DNA from: Actinocrispum wychmicini
Lineage (GTDB): Bacteria > Actinomycetota > Actinomycetes > Mycobacteriales > Pseudonocardiaceae
Direction of reading: 5' to 3'
Length of the DNA stretch: 64,000 nt
Assembly: GCF_004345645.1 (NCBI RefSeq)
Contig: NZ_SLWS01000002.1
Span: 806,001-870,000 of the forward strand
Under the pieces are notes generated by a model. That model saw only the letters and a list, made by a program, of their open reading frames with translations, was not told the DNA's origin and ran no database searches. This document shows, one piece after another, positions 1 through 12,769 of the stretch. Numbering within the stretch: position 1 is the first letter of the stretch; each line of letters opens with the position of its first letter. The position numbers were made by a program, and so were the translations under genes.

Positions 1-1
1 C

Positions 2-241
2 TGGCTGCATCCGAGTCCGGACTGCCCTGGCGAGGTGGTCGAGCGACGACACTGCCGACAGTGTCAGCCGCGGAGTGTCCAACCGGTTGTGTGCCCGCTG
101 TGCGGGGACGGGCCGATGATCACCGGTGGTCTGGCCGACCACCCGCCCGGCGCGGTTCAGTCGTGGCTTCTTTCCCAGGGGTGGCACCAGTCGGCCGGGG
201 GTGACCTGGTCTGTGCGGCTCACACGAGGGGAGTGCAGTAG
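2..241 (+). CDS. C-terminal part of a zinc-ribbon-like protein (cut by left edge)
   Basis: The frame is open from the first bases of the window, so the gene starts upstream and only its last 79 codons are visible. Two CxxC pairs, HCRQC and CPLC, lie 10 residues apart, followed by a tryptophan-rich stretch (SWLLSQGW) and a final LVCAAH. This spacing suggests a small zinc-binding module. I do not recognise the family and propose no function. Its end overlaps by 22 bases the end of the convergent secreted-protein gene. Confidence 0.5.
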   Translation, partial: WLHPSPDCPGEVVERRHCRQCQPRSVQPVVCPLCGDGPMITGGLADHPPGAVQSWLLSQGWHQSAGGDLVCAAHTRGVQ

Positions 242-867
242 ACGCCGCCGACCACGAGTTCGCCGGTGATCGGGCCGGTGCCGGTCGGGGCGAAGACCAC
301 GTGCATCAGGTTCAGGGTGATGCTGCCGTCCGGCGGGTTCGGGGTGCCGATCTCGTTCAGGATGATCTTGGCGAGCGGTGGTTCGCTGGGGCGTTCGGAC
401 GGGATCATGACGGTGTAGTTGGGCGTGAGGTCCTGCGGGGCGGCCATGCCGACCAGGCCGGAGAACTCCATTCGCGCCACCGCGCCGCTGACTGTGGTGA
501 CGCAGGTGGCCATGAAGTCGCTGATCTGGATCCGGGGGCCGCCGTACCTGGGCAACACGTTCAGTTCGAAGCGTTTGCCGCTGGCCTGCGCGGTGATTCG
601 GCCGTTGGCCGGGTCGGCCGTGCACTTGGTGGCGCCTTCGCCGAACTCGGCGACGCCCTGCAGCCTGATCAGCTGGTTCGCGTTCTGCACGTTCCCGCCG
701 CTGGTCAGGCACTGCGCCACCGGTGGCTGGAGGATCCGCTTCGTCCCGCCGACGAGGATGTCGACCGAGCCCACCGAGGCCGTGCCGCTGCCTGTGGCCG
801 CGGCAGCGGGCGCCGCCTGCACCACCAGGACGGCGGCAGCCAGCACACCAGCGATCCGCCTTCTCAT
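220..867 (-). CDS. Secreted protein of unknown function
   Basis: This 215-residue protein starts with a clear Sec signal peptide: MRRR, then a hydrophobic Ala/Val/Leu run ending in APAAAA near residue 24. The mature part is polar and contains four cysteines (in AQCLTS, TKCTAD, ATCVTT and VYCTPL), consistent with two disulphides outside the cell. I do not recognise a domain. The gene is divergent from bioY, with 149 bases between the starts. The ATG at 867 is the first start before the signal peptide. Confidence 0.7.
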   Translation of the reverse strand: MRRRIAGVLAAAVLVVQAAPAAAATGSGTASVGSVDILVGGTKRILQPPVAQCLTSGGNVQNANQLIRLQGVAEFGEGATKCTADPANGRITAQASGKRFELNVLPRYGGPRIQISDFMATCVTTVSGAVARMEFSGLVGMAAPQDLTPNYTVMIPSERPSEPPLAKIILNEIGTPNPPDGSITLNLMHVVFAPTGTGPITGELVVGGVYCTPLV

Positions 868-959
868 AGCCCCTCATGATCCACCTGTTCGCGCAGGTCA
901 ACGACTTGAGAACAGCTGAACCACCCGGTCGGGTGTCGTGATCACCACACGTGCACACC

Positions 960-977
960 GGTGAACGGCCGCTAACC
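960..977. promoter_or_regulatory. Candidate operator upstream of bioY
   Basis: An 18-base imperfect palindrome (GGTGAAC then GGCCGCTAACC, 7 of 9 pairs matching, GGCC centre) lies 40 bases before the bioY start. Actinobacterial biotin genes are often controlled by TetR-type regulators binding such sites. No regulator gene is nearby, so the assignment is a guess from position and symmetry. Confidence 0.25.
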
Positions 978-1016
978 TCCGATCACGGGATCAGTTGCCC
1001 AGGAGAAGAGGTAGCC

Positions 1017-1595
1017 GTGTCAGTTGTCCCCCTCCCCCGCCGGGCGGTGCTCGCCGACCTGGTTCCCGGCGCGCTCGTCCGGGACGCCGCGCTGGTCGTC
1101 GGCGGTGCCGTGCTGACCGGGTTGGTCGCCCAGGTCGCCATCCCGGTGCCCGGCACCCCGGTGCCGATCACCGGCCAGACGTTCGGGGCGCTGGTGGTCG
1201 GCGCGAGCCTGGGATGGCGCCGTGGTGCGCTGTCGATGCTGCTGTACGTGGTCGCGGGCGTGGCCGGGGTGCCGTGGTTCGCCGACGGCACGTCCGGCTG
1301 GCTTGGTGCGACCGGCGGGTACCTGGTCGGGTTCGCCGTGGCCGCGAGTCTGGTCGGCCTGCTGGCGAGCCGGGGCGGCGACCGGACGCCGCTGCGCACC
1401 GTCGGCACGATGGTGCTGGGCAACCTCGTCATCTACGCGATCGGCGTGCCGTGGCTGATGGCGTCAACCGGTTCCGGCCTGGCGACCGCCTTGGACCACG
1501 GCGTGGTGCCGTTCCTGATCGGCGACGGCATCAAAATCCTGCTCGCGGCCGGTGTCCTGCCGGGGGCGTGGGCGTTGGCGAACCGTCTGCGCTAG
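1017..1595 (+). CDS. bioY: BioY biotin transporter substrate-binding protein
   Basis: BioY is the membrane S component that captures biotin, usually with an ECF-type energising module (BioMN). The 192-residue protein has about six hydrophobic segments and the family's VPITGQTFGALVVGA motif, followed by the Gly-rich VAGVAGVPWFADGTSG and GGYLVGF regions. The GTG at 1017 is preferred because AGGAGAAG lies 8 to 15 bases upstream; an earlier ATG at 951 lacks a ribosome site. No bioM or bioN is adjacent, so it may use a shared ECF module or act alone. The last 132 bases overlap the antisense 3' end of the EamA gene. Confidence 0.9.
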   Translation: MSVVPLPRRAVLADLVPGALVRDAALVVGGAVLTGLVAQVAIPVPGTPVPITGQTFGALVVGASLGWRRGALSMLLYVVAGVAGVPWFADGTSGWLGATGGYLVGFAVAASLVGLLASRGGDRTPLRTVGTMVLGNLVIYAIGVPWLMASTGSGLATALDHGVVPFLIGDGIKILLAAGVLPGAWALANRLR

Positions 1596-2447
1596 GACGA
1601 CGCCGAAGATGATGAGGACCGCGCCCGACGCGGTGTTCCAGCCGACAGGTTCCTGCAGGAACACCGCGCCGAGCATGGTCGAGAACAACGGCGTCACGTA
1701 GGTGACGGTCGACGCGACCGTTGAGCCCGCGGCCCGGATGACCGTGAAGTTGAGCCGGTACGCCAGGCCCGTGCCGAGCGCGCCCATCACGACGAGCGCG
1801 GCGACCGCGCCCCACCCGGGCCACTGCGGAATCCCTTCGACAAGCGGCGCGACGAGTCCAAGGTGGACTGTCCCCCACGTGACCTGCGCGGCGGACAGGA
1901 CCGTCGCGGACTCCGGCCGTCCCGCGAGGAACCGTCGGGTGTACGCGAACGCGGCGCCGTAGCAGGTCGTTGCCACCAGGCACGAGAGCGTGCCGATGAG
2001 CGGTCCCGACTCGACACCGTTCCACACACCAAGGACCACGAGGACCCCCAAGAACCCCGTGGCCATCCCGAAGAGCCGACGGGCGGACGGCCGTTCGTCA
2101 GGCAACAGCAAGAGCACGAACACGAGCGTCGCCAGCGGTGTGGTCGCATTCCACACACCCGCGAGCACCGAACTGATCTTCGTCTCGCCGAACGCGAACA
2201 GCGGGAACGGCACCGAGTTCAACAACAGGGCCACGACCGCCGTGTGTCCCCACACCTTCGGGTCCCGCGGCACCCGCTCGCGGCTCACCAGCACCATGCC
2301 CCACAGCGCCAGCGCGCCGAACAAGCAGCGGATCGCGCCCACCCACATCGGCGGTACGCCTGCCGTCACAGCGATCTTGATCAGCAGGAACGTCGATCCC
2401 CAGATGGTGGACAACACCAGGAACGCCGGTACCCATCGCTTGCTCAT
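1464..2447 (-). CDS. EamA/DMT-family membrane transporter
   Basis: This 327-residue drug/metabolite transporter family protein probably exports small metabolites or amino acids; substrate unknown. It has ten predicted hydrophobic segments in two EamA halves. The first begins FLVLSTIWGSTFLLIKIAV; the second ends in the AYRLNFTVIRAAG to TYVTPLFSTMLGAVFL region typical of the family. The ATG at 2447 places the first helix right after MSKRWVP. The final 35 or so residues are charged and unlike a transporter end, and run antisense through the end of bioY. They could reflect loss of an earlier stop. Confidence 0.8.
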   Translation of the reverse strand: MSKRWVPAFLVLSTIWGSTFLLIKIAVTAGVPPMWVGAIRCLFGALALWGMVLVSRERVPRDPKVWGHTAVVALLLNSVPFPLFAFGETKISSVLAGVWNATTPLATLVFVLLLLPDERPSARRLFGMATGFLGVLVVLGVWNGVESGPLIGTLSCLVATTCYGAAFAYTRRFLAGRPESATVLSAAQVTWGTVHLGLVAPLVEGIPQWPGWGAVAALVVMGALGTGLAYRLNFTVIRAAGSTVASTVTYVTPLFSTMLGAVFLQEPVGWNTASGAVLIIFGVVLAQTVRQRPRPRQDTGREQDFDAVADQERHHAVVQGGRQAGTG

Positions 2448-2532
2448 TGGCCGCACTTTTCCGGCACGCAGACGCGTTGTCTGGCGGCTTTCGGACACGA
2501 GGTTGACCACGCCAGGACCGCGGCCGCCGCGA

Positions 2533-4266
2533 TCATCGAATCGTGCGTTCGCGCAGGACCCTGATGAGCTGGAACGCGAGCCCACATCCCAACGCGGCGG
2601 CGACGATGCTCGCCAGCCCGACCCGTATGTCGCCGTTGACGACAACGCCCGTAAGGCCCCAGTTTCCACAGGCGGCGGTGACAATGCCCGTCAACACCGT
2701 GAGAACCCAGAAGATCCACCGGACCACCTTGGTGGCGCCCAGCAACGTCAGGTAGGCGCCTGGCGCGAGCCCGAAGAACAAGCCGATGGCTATTCCCCCG
2801 GACCCGACGTCGCCGACACTCAGCACGTCGACACGCACCCGGCCGGTCTCGGCGAGCCAGCCGAGGCCGAGGCCACCGATCGAGAGCGTCGCGAAGGCCA
2901 GCGAACTGGTCATCGCCGCCCGCCGGCCGCCGACGCCCAGCACCAGGAACGCGGCGACCGCACCGAGCACCATGCCGGCGACCCCGCCGGCGTAACTGGG
3001 CCGGTGCAGGATGTCCGAGGCGAACCAAAAACCTGAAGTGCGCGCCAGGTAGCCGTTGTGGTTGAGGTCCACGACATCGCCGACATTCGCGTCCGCCGCC
3101 AGGACCAGGCCGCCGAGCACCCCGGCCAGCAGCAGGCCGGTGTCCCGGATCATGACGAGCGTTTCCCGGACCATCAGCCCGAATCCCGTCGGCGGGCGAC
3201 GCGGCTCGTTCACCAGGTCCGGCTCCACGACGGTCGCCTGTGACAGCTCAAGCAAGGTGTTGTTCGGTCCGTGCCCCGGCGACGGAACGCCGACCAGCTC
3301 CGTGGTCCGCGACCGGGTTCCGCCCTCGTCGATCACCTCGGTCTTCGGCTCCGCTATCGGCGTCGGCTCGGAATCTCCTTGTCCGCCAATAAGTTCGGCG
3401 ACTTCGGCGTGCTGGTTCGCGATCAGTTCGTGGATCTTCGGCGGCCACGGCTGGGCCGCCGGGCTGATCTGGCCGATCAGGTCCAGCAGCAGCTCCGGGG
3501 TGGGCCGCGCGGCCGGGTCCTTGGCCAGGCACAGTCGGGTGATCCGGCGCAGCCGCGCCGGTAACGCGCTCAGATCCGGCTCGGTGTGGGTGATGTCGGC
3601 CAGGATCCCGCGATCCGACGTGCCGGTGAACGCGTCCTTGCCGGTCGCGGCGACGACGAGGACCGAGCCGAGGGCGAACATGTCACTGGCCGGGGTGATG
3701 GGCGCGGCCTGCGCCTGCTCCGGCGACATGTACGCGGGCGACCCCACAACCGTGCCGATGTGGGTCAATGCCGTGCCGTCGTCCAAGGCTCGGGCGATGC
3801 CGAAGTCGATCACCCTGGGTCCGTCCGCGGCCAGCAACACGTTGGCGGGCTTCAGGTCCCGGTGGATCAGGCCGACCCGGTGGATCTCCGCCAAGGCGGT
3901 CGCCAGCCCCGCGGCCAGCCGCAGCACCGCGTCCTCCGGCAGCCCGCCCGTCTCGTCGACCGCCTGACGCAACGACGGCCCCGGCACGAACACCGACGCC
4001 AGCCATGGCACCGGCCCCTCGGTGTCGGCGTCGATCACCGCCGCCGTGTAAGCCCCGGACACCCGCCGCGACGCGGCCACTTCACGCCGGAACCGCGCGC
4101 GGAACCCTTCGTCGTCAACGAACTGCCGGTGCACCTGCTTGACGGCCACTAACCGGCCGTCCTGGGCGGACGCGAGCACCACCCGTCCCATCCCGCCACG
4201 CCCAAGCTCGGCGATGGCCCGATACCGCCCCAGCGTCTCGGACTCGGACACCCCCAACCGCCTCAT
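2533..4266 (-). CDS. Serine/threonine protein kinase with multi-pass membrane C-terminus
   Basis: This is a Hanks-type kinase of 577 residues. Visible are the glycine loop GRGGMGRV (22-29), ATP-binding Lys43 in VAVKQV, the catalytic loop HRDLKPAN (His135-Arg136-Asp137), IDFG (Asp154) and the activation segment GSPAYMSPEQ. After a disordered linker, residues of about 370-577 form several hydrophobic helices instead of the usual single helix plus PASTA or lipoprotein sensor. The ATG at 4266 gives the normal 12-residue lead to LGRYR. It is 16 bases downstream of the secreted protease gene on the same strand. Substrates are unknown. Confidence 0.9.
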   Translation of the reverse strand: MRRLGVSESETLGRYRAIAELGRGGMGRVVLASAQDGRLVAVKQVHRQFVDDEGFRARFRREVAASRRVSGAYTAAVIDADTEGPVPWLASVFVPGPSLRQAVDETGGLPEDAVLRLAAGLATALAEIHRVGLIHRDLKPANVLLAADGPRVIDFGIARALDDGTALTHIGTVVGSPAYMSPEQAQAAPITPASDMFALGSVLVVAATGKDAFTGTSDRGILADITHTEPDLSALPARLRRITRLCLAKDPAARPTPELLLDLIGQISPAAQPWPPKIHELIANQHAEVAELIGGQGDSEPTPIAEPKTEVIDEGGTRSRTTELVGVPSPGHGPNNTLLELSQATVVEPDLVNEPRRPPTGFGLMVRETLVMIRDTGLLLAGVLGGLVLAADANVGDVVDLNHNGYLARTSGFWFASDILHRPSYAGGVAGMVLGAVAAFLVLGVGGRRAAMTSSLAFATLSIGGLGLGWLAETGRVRVDVLSVGDVGSGGIAIGLFFGLAPGAYLTLLGATKVVRWIFWVLTVLTGIVTAACGNWGLTGVVVNGDIRVGLASIVAAALGCGLAFQLIRVLRERTIR

Positions 4267-4282
4267 GGCCCCACAGTCTGCC

Positions 4283-5473
4283 TCAGGACGTGACGACCGA
4301 GACGCCGAGCTTGGTGGCCGCCTCCTGGATCGGCTGGAAGAACGTGGTCCCGCCGGACGCACAGTCACCGACACCGCCCGACATGACCCCCTGCGCCTGC
4401 GTGCCGCTGACCACCGCACCACCCGAATCGCCCGGCTCAGCGCACACCGACATCCGCGACAAACCCCGCACAATCGACCCGTTGCCGTAATTCACCGTCT
4501 CATCCTGAGTGACGACCTCACCACAGGCGAAACCGGACGACGAACCCGACCGACACACCGACGCACCCAACGCCGCCGGCTCAGTACCGGTGACCACCAC
4601 CGGACCACCGTCCCGAGTGTCCACAAAGGACGTCACCCGAGCATCCGAGTCAGTGATGTCAATCAGACCGAAATCGCCGTCCGCGTCGAACGTACCGCCG
4701 CTGACCCGGCCGAACTCCTGACCGTCAGCCAGCACCAAACTACCCTCCTGAGTACAGTGACCCGCCGTGATCACATGCCGGGTCCCATTCGGGCCGGTCG
4801 CCGAGAACCCCACCGAACACCGGGCATCACCAATAGTGAACCCACCACCACCAAGCACATCCGCGAACGTGCGCGGCACCTTGCTCGTCCACTCGACCCG
4901 AACCATGTCACCGACACCCCTGGCACGGGTGATGAACTCCTCCGCCGCCTGATCCTTCCGCGCCTCGATCACCACAGTGTTGGTCGGCGGGTCGACATAC
5001 CACGACACCACCGACACAGGCGCCCGCTCACCAAACCGATCCAACCGCGTCTTCGCACCCTGCAGACCAAGCAGATTGTGCTCCACCAACCTCGGCTCCG
5101 CGCCCATCGCCCGCACCTCGTCCACCCTGGACCGGTCGATCACCCCGACGGTCAACCTGCGGGACGTACTGTCGAACCACGCCCCGGCATACGCCACACC
5201 CAGTTTCCGACGGATCCCAGCCAGCGCCCGATTCCCCACCGCCTGCTGTTTCGCCAGGTCACGGGCTTGCTGTGGGGTGAGCTGCTCGTCCCGCCGGAAC
5301 CCCGGATCCAGCGCGGACGCGGCACCGACCGCGACAGTCTGCGTCTCCGCCGGAGGTCGCGGGGCAGCGGCCATCGCGGTGATGGCCGCCGCCACAGTCA
5401 CACCGACAACCAGGCCGAGGAGGATCTTCCTGCTGATGACCGGGCGTGGTTCATCCACGCGGTGCGTCCCCAT
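4283..5473 (-). CDS. Secreted S1-family serine protease with propeptide (streptogrisin/alpha-lytic type)
   Basis: This 396-residue pre-pro-protease has a signal anchor or peptide (residues 16-38), a pro-region of about 160 residues, and a mature chymotrypsin-fold domain from about 205. The triad is His239 (TAGHC), Asp267 (DGDFG) and Ser350 (GDSGG). Six cysteines (219/240, 307/317, 344/371) pair as in streptogrisins. The ATG at 5473 follows an AGGAGG site. The coding strand uses more T-ending codons than neighbours, perhaps typical of exported enzymes. The likely role is extracellular protein degradation. Confidence 0.92.
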   Translation of the reverse strand: MGTHRVDEPRPVISRKILLGLVVGVTVAAAITAMAAAPRPPAETQTVAVGAASALDPGFRRDEQLTPQQARDLAKQQAVGNRALAGIRRKLGVAYAGAWFDSTSRRLTVGVIDRSRVDEVRAMGAEPRLVEHNLLGLQGAKTRLDRFGERAPVSVVSWYVDPPTNTVVIEARKDQAAEEFITRARGVGDMVRVEWTSKVPRTFADVLGGGGFTIGDARCSVGFSATGPNGTRHVITAGHCTQEGSLVLADGQEFGRVSGGTFDADGDFGLIDITDSDARVTSFVDTRDGGPVVVTGTEPAALGASVCRSGSSSGFACGEVVTQDETVNYGNGSIVRGLSRMSVCAEPGDSGGAVVSGTQAQGVMSGGVGDCASGGTTFFQPIQEAATKLGVSVVTS

Positions 5474-5534
5474 GGGAGTGCCTCCTCGTCTCCATTGCCT
5501 CATCAGGAGGTACGGACGGCACGGGGACAGCGGT

Positions 5535-7565
5535 TCAACTATTGAGCCTGGCCAGGGCGCCACGGACGACAGCGGGGTCGTACGTCGTCCAGAACGGCGG
5601 CAGCGAGGCCCGCAGGAACCCGCCGTACCGGGCAGTAGCCAGGCGCGAGTCGAGAATCGCGACGACACCTTTGTCGTCGTTCGACCGCAGCAGCCGGCCG
5701 GCTCCCTGCGCGAGCAAGAGCGCGGCGTGGGTCGCGGCCACCGTCAGGAAACCGTTCCCGCCTCGGGACTCGACCGCGCGCTGCCGGGCCGACGCGAGCG
5801 GGTCGTCCGGGCGGGGGAACGGGATCCGGTCCACCACGACCAGCTGCAGCGACTTGCCGGGCACGTCCACGCCCTGCCACAGCGACAGGGTCCCGAACAG
5901 GCACGTCGCCTCGTCCTCGGCGAACTTGCCGACCAGCAACGACGTCGAGTCCTCGCCCTGGCAGAGGATCGGGAACTCCAGCCGGTCCCGCAGCGCCTCG
6001 GTGGCCTGCTTGGCGGCCCGCATCGACGAGAACAGGCCCAGCGTGCGCCCGCCGGCCGCGTTGACCAGCCCTTCCAGCTCGTCCAGGAACGCCGGTTGCA
6101 GGCCGTCGCGGCCAGGTGGCGGCAGGTGCCGGGCCACGTACAGGATGCCGCTCTTGTCGTGGGTGAACGGCGACCCCACGTCGATGCCGGTCCAGCTCGG
6201 GGCGTCGTCGTCGGCCGGCGGCGCGATGTCCGTCGCCGTGCCCGCCGCCTTCTGCGGCGCGCTGCCCTCCACCGGCAGGCCCCATTGGCGTGCCAGCGTG
6301 TCGAACGAACCGCCGAGCGTGAGCGTCGCGGACGTCAGGACAGTCGTGCACTTCCCGAACAGACGCTCCCGCAGCAACCCCGCGACCCCCAAGGGTGCGA
6401 CACGCAGTACGGGCGGCCGCGGACTGCCGTTGATGACGTCCGCGCTTATCCACACGACGTCACGGTCCTTATGGTCGAACGCTTCCAACGCGCGCACAGC
6501 CGTGTCGTGGATCTCTTCGAGCAACGCCAACGCCTGACGCCTTTGCGTCGTCGAGTCAACGTCCTGTGTGGACCGATCGGGGCCGAGCGCGGTGATGCAC
6601 GAATGCGCCGCGTCCCGGGTCGCCTTCAGCACGGCCTCCAACGGCCGGGGCAACTCGTCCACGCGGCCCTGCGGCAGGCTTTCGAAGATCTCCCGGATGC
6701 CCTCGGTCGCCTCCTCAAGGCGATCCGCGATGTCCTCGCGAATCTGCCGGCCGCACCGCTTCACGGCCGCCGACACCATGCCCGCGGTCAACTCGGCCGT
6801 GGCCACCGACGTGACCCGGTCGACCAGCTCGTGCGCCTCGTCGATGATCACGACGTCGTGCTCGGGCAGCACCTGGTACCCCTGCAACGCGTCGATGGCC
6901 AGCAAAGCGTGGTTGGTGACGACCAGATCCGCGCGTCCGGCCTCGGCCCGCGCCTTCTCCGCGAAACAGTCCGTCCCAAAAGGACACTTGTCCTTGCCGA
7001 GACATTCCTTGGCGGTGACCGAAACCTGCCGCCACGCCTGGTCGGTGACCCCGGGCACCAACTCGTCCCGGTCACCGGTCTCCGTCTCCGACGACCAGTC
7101 GAACAACCGCTTCACGTTGCGCCCCAACGCGGACACCGCGAACGGATCGAACAGCATGTCGTCATCGGGCTCGTCCGGCGCGCCCGAGTCCAGCCGGTGC
7201 AGGCACAGATAGTTGCGCCGGCCCTTGAGGATCGCGAACGTCGGCTCCCGCCCCAACGCCCCCTTGAGCGCCCTGCCCAGGCGCGGCAGGTCCCGATCCA
7301 CCAACTGCCGTTGCAACGCGATCGTCGCCGTCGACACCACCACCGTCTTGCCCGTCTCCACCGCGTGCCGCAACGCGGGCACGAGGTACGCCAACGACTT
7401 CCCGGTCCCGGTGCCGGCCTGAACCGCAAGATGACCGCCGGTCCTGATCGACGTCTGCACCGCCTCGGCCATGGTCACCTGCCCAGGCCGCTCCGCACCG
7501 CCCACCGCGTCGACAGCGGTGGCCAGCAGGTCAGGAACAGAGGGAAGGGTGACGGTCTCGGGCAC
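5535..7565 (-). CDS. dinG: DinG/XPD-like ATP-dependent DNA helicase
   Basis: This superfamily 2 helicase (676 residues) is related to DinG/YoaA, which unwind damaged or R-loop DNA. Walker A is QAGTGTGKS (near residue 50) and the Walker B/DEAH box is VVIIDEAHE. Between them lie four cysteines (NYLCLH, KECLGKDKC, TDCF) suited to the family's iron-sulphur cluster. A C-terminal QGVDVPG and LLLAQGAGRLLRS segment forms helicase motifs V and VI. It is a single gene with about 60 bases to the coding region on its left. Confidence 0.88.
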   Translation of the reverse strand: MPETVTLPSVPDLLATAVDAVGGAERPGQVTMAEAVQTSIRTGGHLAVQAGTGTGKSLAYLVPALRHAVETGKTVVVSTATIALQRQLVDRDLPRLGRALKGALGREPTFAILKGRRNYLCLHRLDSGAPDEPDDDMLFDPFAVSALGRNVKRLFDWSSETETGDRDELVPGVTDQAWRQVSVTAKECLGKDKCPFGTDCFAEKARAEAGRADLVVTNHALLAIDALQGYQVLPEHDVVIIDEAHELVDRVTSVATAELTAGMVSAAVKRCGRQIREDIADRLEEATEGIREIFESLPQGRVDELPRPLEAVLKATRDAAHSCITALGPDRSTQDVDSTTQRRQALALLEEIHDTAVRALEAFDHKDRDVVWISADVINGSPRPPVLRVAPLGVAGLLRERLFGKCTTVLTSATLTLGGSFDTLARQWGLPVEGSAPQKAAGTATDIAPPADDDAPSWTGIDVGSPFTHDKSGILYVARHLPPPGRDGLQPAFLDELEGLVNAAGGRTLGLFSSMRAAKQATEALRDRLEFPILCQGEDSTSLLVGKFAEDEATCLFGTLSLWQGVDVPGKSLQLVVVDRIPFPRPDDPLASARQRAVESRGGNGFLTVAATHAALLLAQGAGRLLRSNDDKGVVAILDSRLATARYGGFLRASLPPFWTTYDPAVVRGALARLNS

Positions 7566-7600
7566 ACCGCGAACCTACCGGTCCACCCCGTCAATCCGGT

Positions 7601-11360
<3,760 letters not shown>

Positions 11361-11473
11361 TCCGTGCCTCCACTGGTGGTTCTTGCCTGGCAGATGCCTC
11401 TGGATACTATCCCCCGCTACATATGCCGGGCACGTGCGGGCGGCCAACCGTATCCGCCCAGGTCAGGACCGGT

Positions 11474-12700
11474 TCAGGCGGGCACTACGGCGTATTGCCG
11501 CAGGCAGAGGTCGGTGTAGGTGACCGGCCCGCGCGGTCCGGGCACCTTGTCGATGTTGATGCCGGTCTCGGGCACGGCGAGCAGTTTGAACCCGTCCAGC
11601 AGCCGGGTCGTGGCGTTCCAGAACACGCCTGTGCCCGTGTAGGTGTCCATGAACACGTTGGCCACGGCCTCGTCCTCGGTCACGATGCCCGCCGCGAGGC
11701 CGGAGGTCTCCTCGTTGGCCAACTGGGCGGCCTGGGCGGCGCCGTCGACGGGCGACACGGTCACGGTCGCCTCGTGCGCGGAGTCCAGGGCCCACTCGTA
11801 GCCGATGGCGTGGTCGTACGGCGGCAGCGAGGGCCGTACACCGGCTTTGTCCAGGGTCTCCAGGACGTTCGGCAGCACGTCGTCGTAGATGGCGGAGTCG
11901 ACGAGCAGCAGGTTGAGGCGGTTGCAGACGCCGAGCCGGTCCAGGCTCCGGCTGACCAGGTCGTACGCCTTGTCCAGGTCCGCACTCGCGTCGATGTAGA
12001 GGACGCCGCCGCCGTCCGCGTGCGCCAACGTGCGCACGCCGTGTTTCGCGGCCTCAAAGCCCAGCTCACGGGTGCTTTCACCGCTGCCGCGCAGGATCAC
12101 CAACGGGATCAGGTCGGGAAACCGGACCAACGCGGACGCCGCTTTCCGGTCGGCGCTGGGGACCAGTTGGATGGCGGCCGGGTCGATGCCGGCCTCCGCC
12201 AACGCGGGCGCGATGGCCTCGGTGGCCAGGGCGGTCGCCGACCGCAACGCGGCCGACCCGGTCCGCAGCACCCCGGCGTTGCGGGACTTGACCAGCTGGG
12301 ACGCCACGTCCACGGTCACGTTCGGCCGCGCCTCGTAGTTGGCGCCGAGCACGCCGACCGGACGGCGGCGTTCGACCAGCCGCAGGCCGTCCGGCAGGTC
12401 CCGGACCGGGGTCTCGCGGACCGGGTGCGGCACGTCGGCGAGCAGCTCCAACGAGTCGGCCATGGTGTTCAGCCGGGCCTCGCTGATGGTGAGCCGGTCC
12501 AGCAGGCCGTCGCTCATCCCGTCGGCCCGCGCGGCGGCGATGTCCCGGAGGTTCGCCCGCAGGATCTCCTCGGACCGGGCCCGCAGCAGTTGCGCCATAC
12601 CGACCAGGGCGGCGTCGATGGCCGCTTCGGACGCGGTGGCCAGCGAGGGAGCCGCCTGCTTCGCCGCCCGTGCGCAGGCCTCGACAACGTCGTCGACCAC
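11474..12700 (-). CDS. proA: Gamma-glutamyl phosphate reductase
   Basis: ProA converts gamma-glutamyl phosphate to glutamate semialdehyde with NADPH in proline synthesis. The 408-residue length is typical, the catalytic Cys259 lies in LGVCNRLN, and the NADP-binding region RRPVGVLGANYEARPNV and the ETGINIDKVPGPRGP end are recognisable. No proB is adjacent. It is divergent from an amidase gene with 69 bases between starts. Confidence 0.95.
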   Translation of the reverse strand: MVDDVVEACARAAKQAAPSLATASEAAIDAALVGMAQLLRARSEEILRANLRDIAAARADGMSDGLLDRLTISEARLNTMADSLELLADVPHPVRETPVRDLPDGLRLVERRRPVGVLGANYEARPNVTVDVASQLVKSRNAGVLRTGSAALRSATALATEAIAPALAEAGIDPAAIQLVPSADRKAASALVRFPDLIPLVILRGSGESTRELGFEAAKHGVRTLAHADGGGVLYIDASADLDKAYDLVSRSLDRLGVCNRLNLLLVDSAIYDDVLPNVLETLDKAGVRPSLPPYDHAIGYEWALDSAHEATVTVSPVDGAAQAAQLANEETSGLAAGIVTEDEAVANVFMDTYTGTGVFWNATTRLLDGFKLLAVPETGINIDKVPGPRGPVTYTDLCLRQYAVVPA

Positions 12701-12769
12701 CGTGGATTTCCTCTCGAATCAATCTGCCGAGACAATGCGTACCGTACGGCATGGCATCTGGGAGGCGCG

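Noticed and set aside
11423..12769. Long open frame on the plus strand ahead of the amidase
   Set aside because: It is antisense to proA, Arg/Val/Gly-rich without family motifs; the amidase starts at GTG 12770 after GGAGG.
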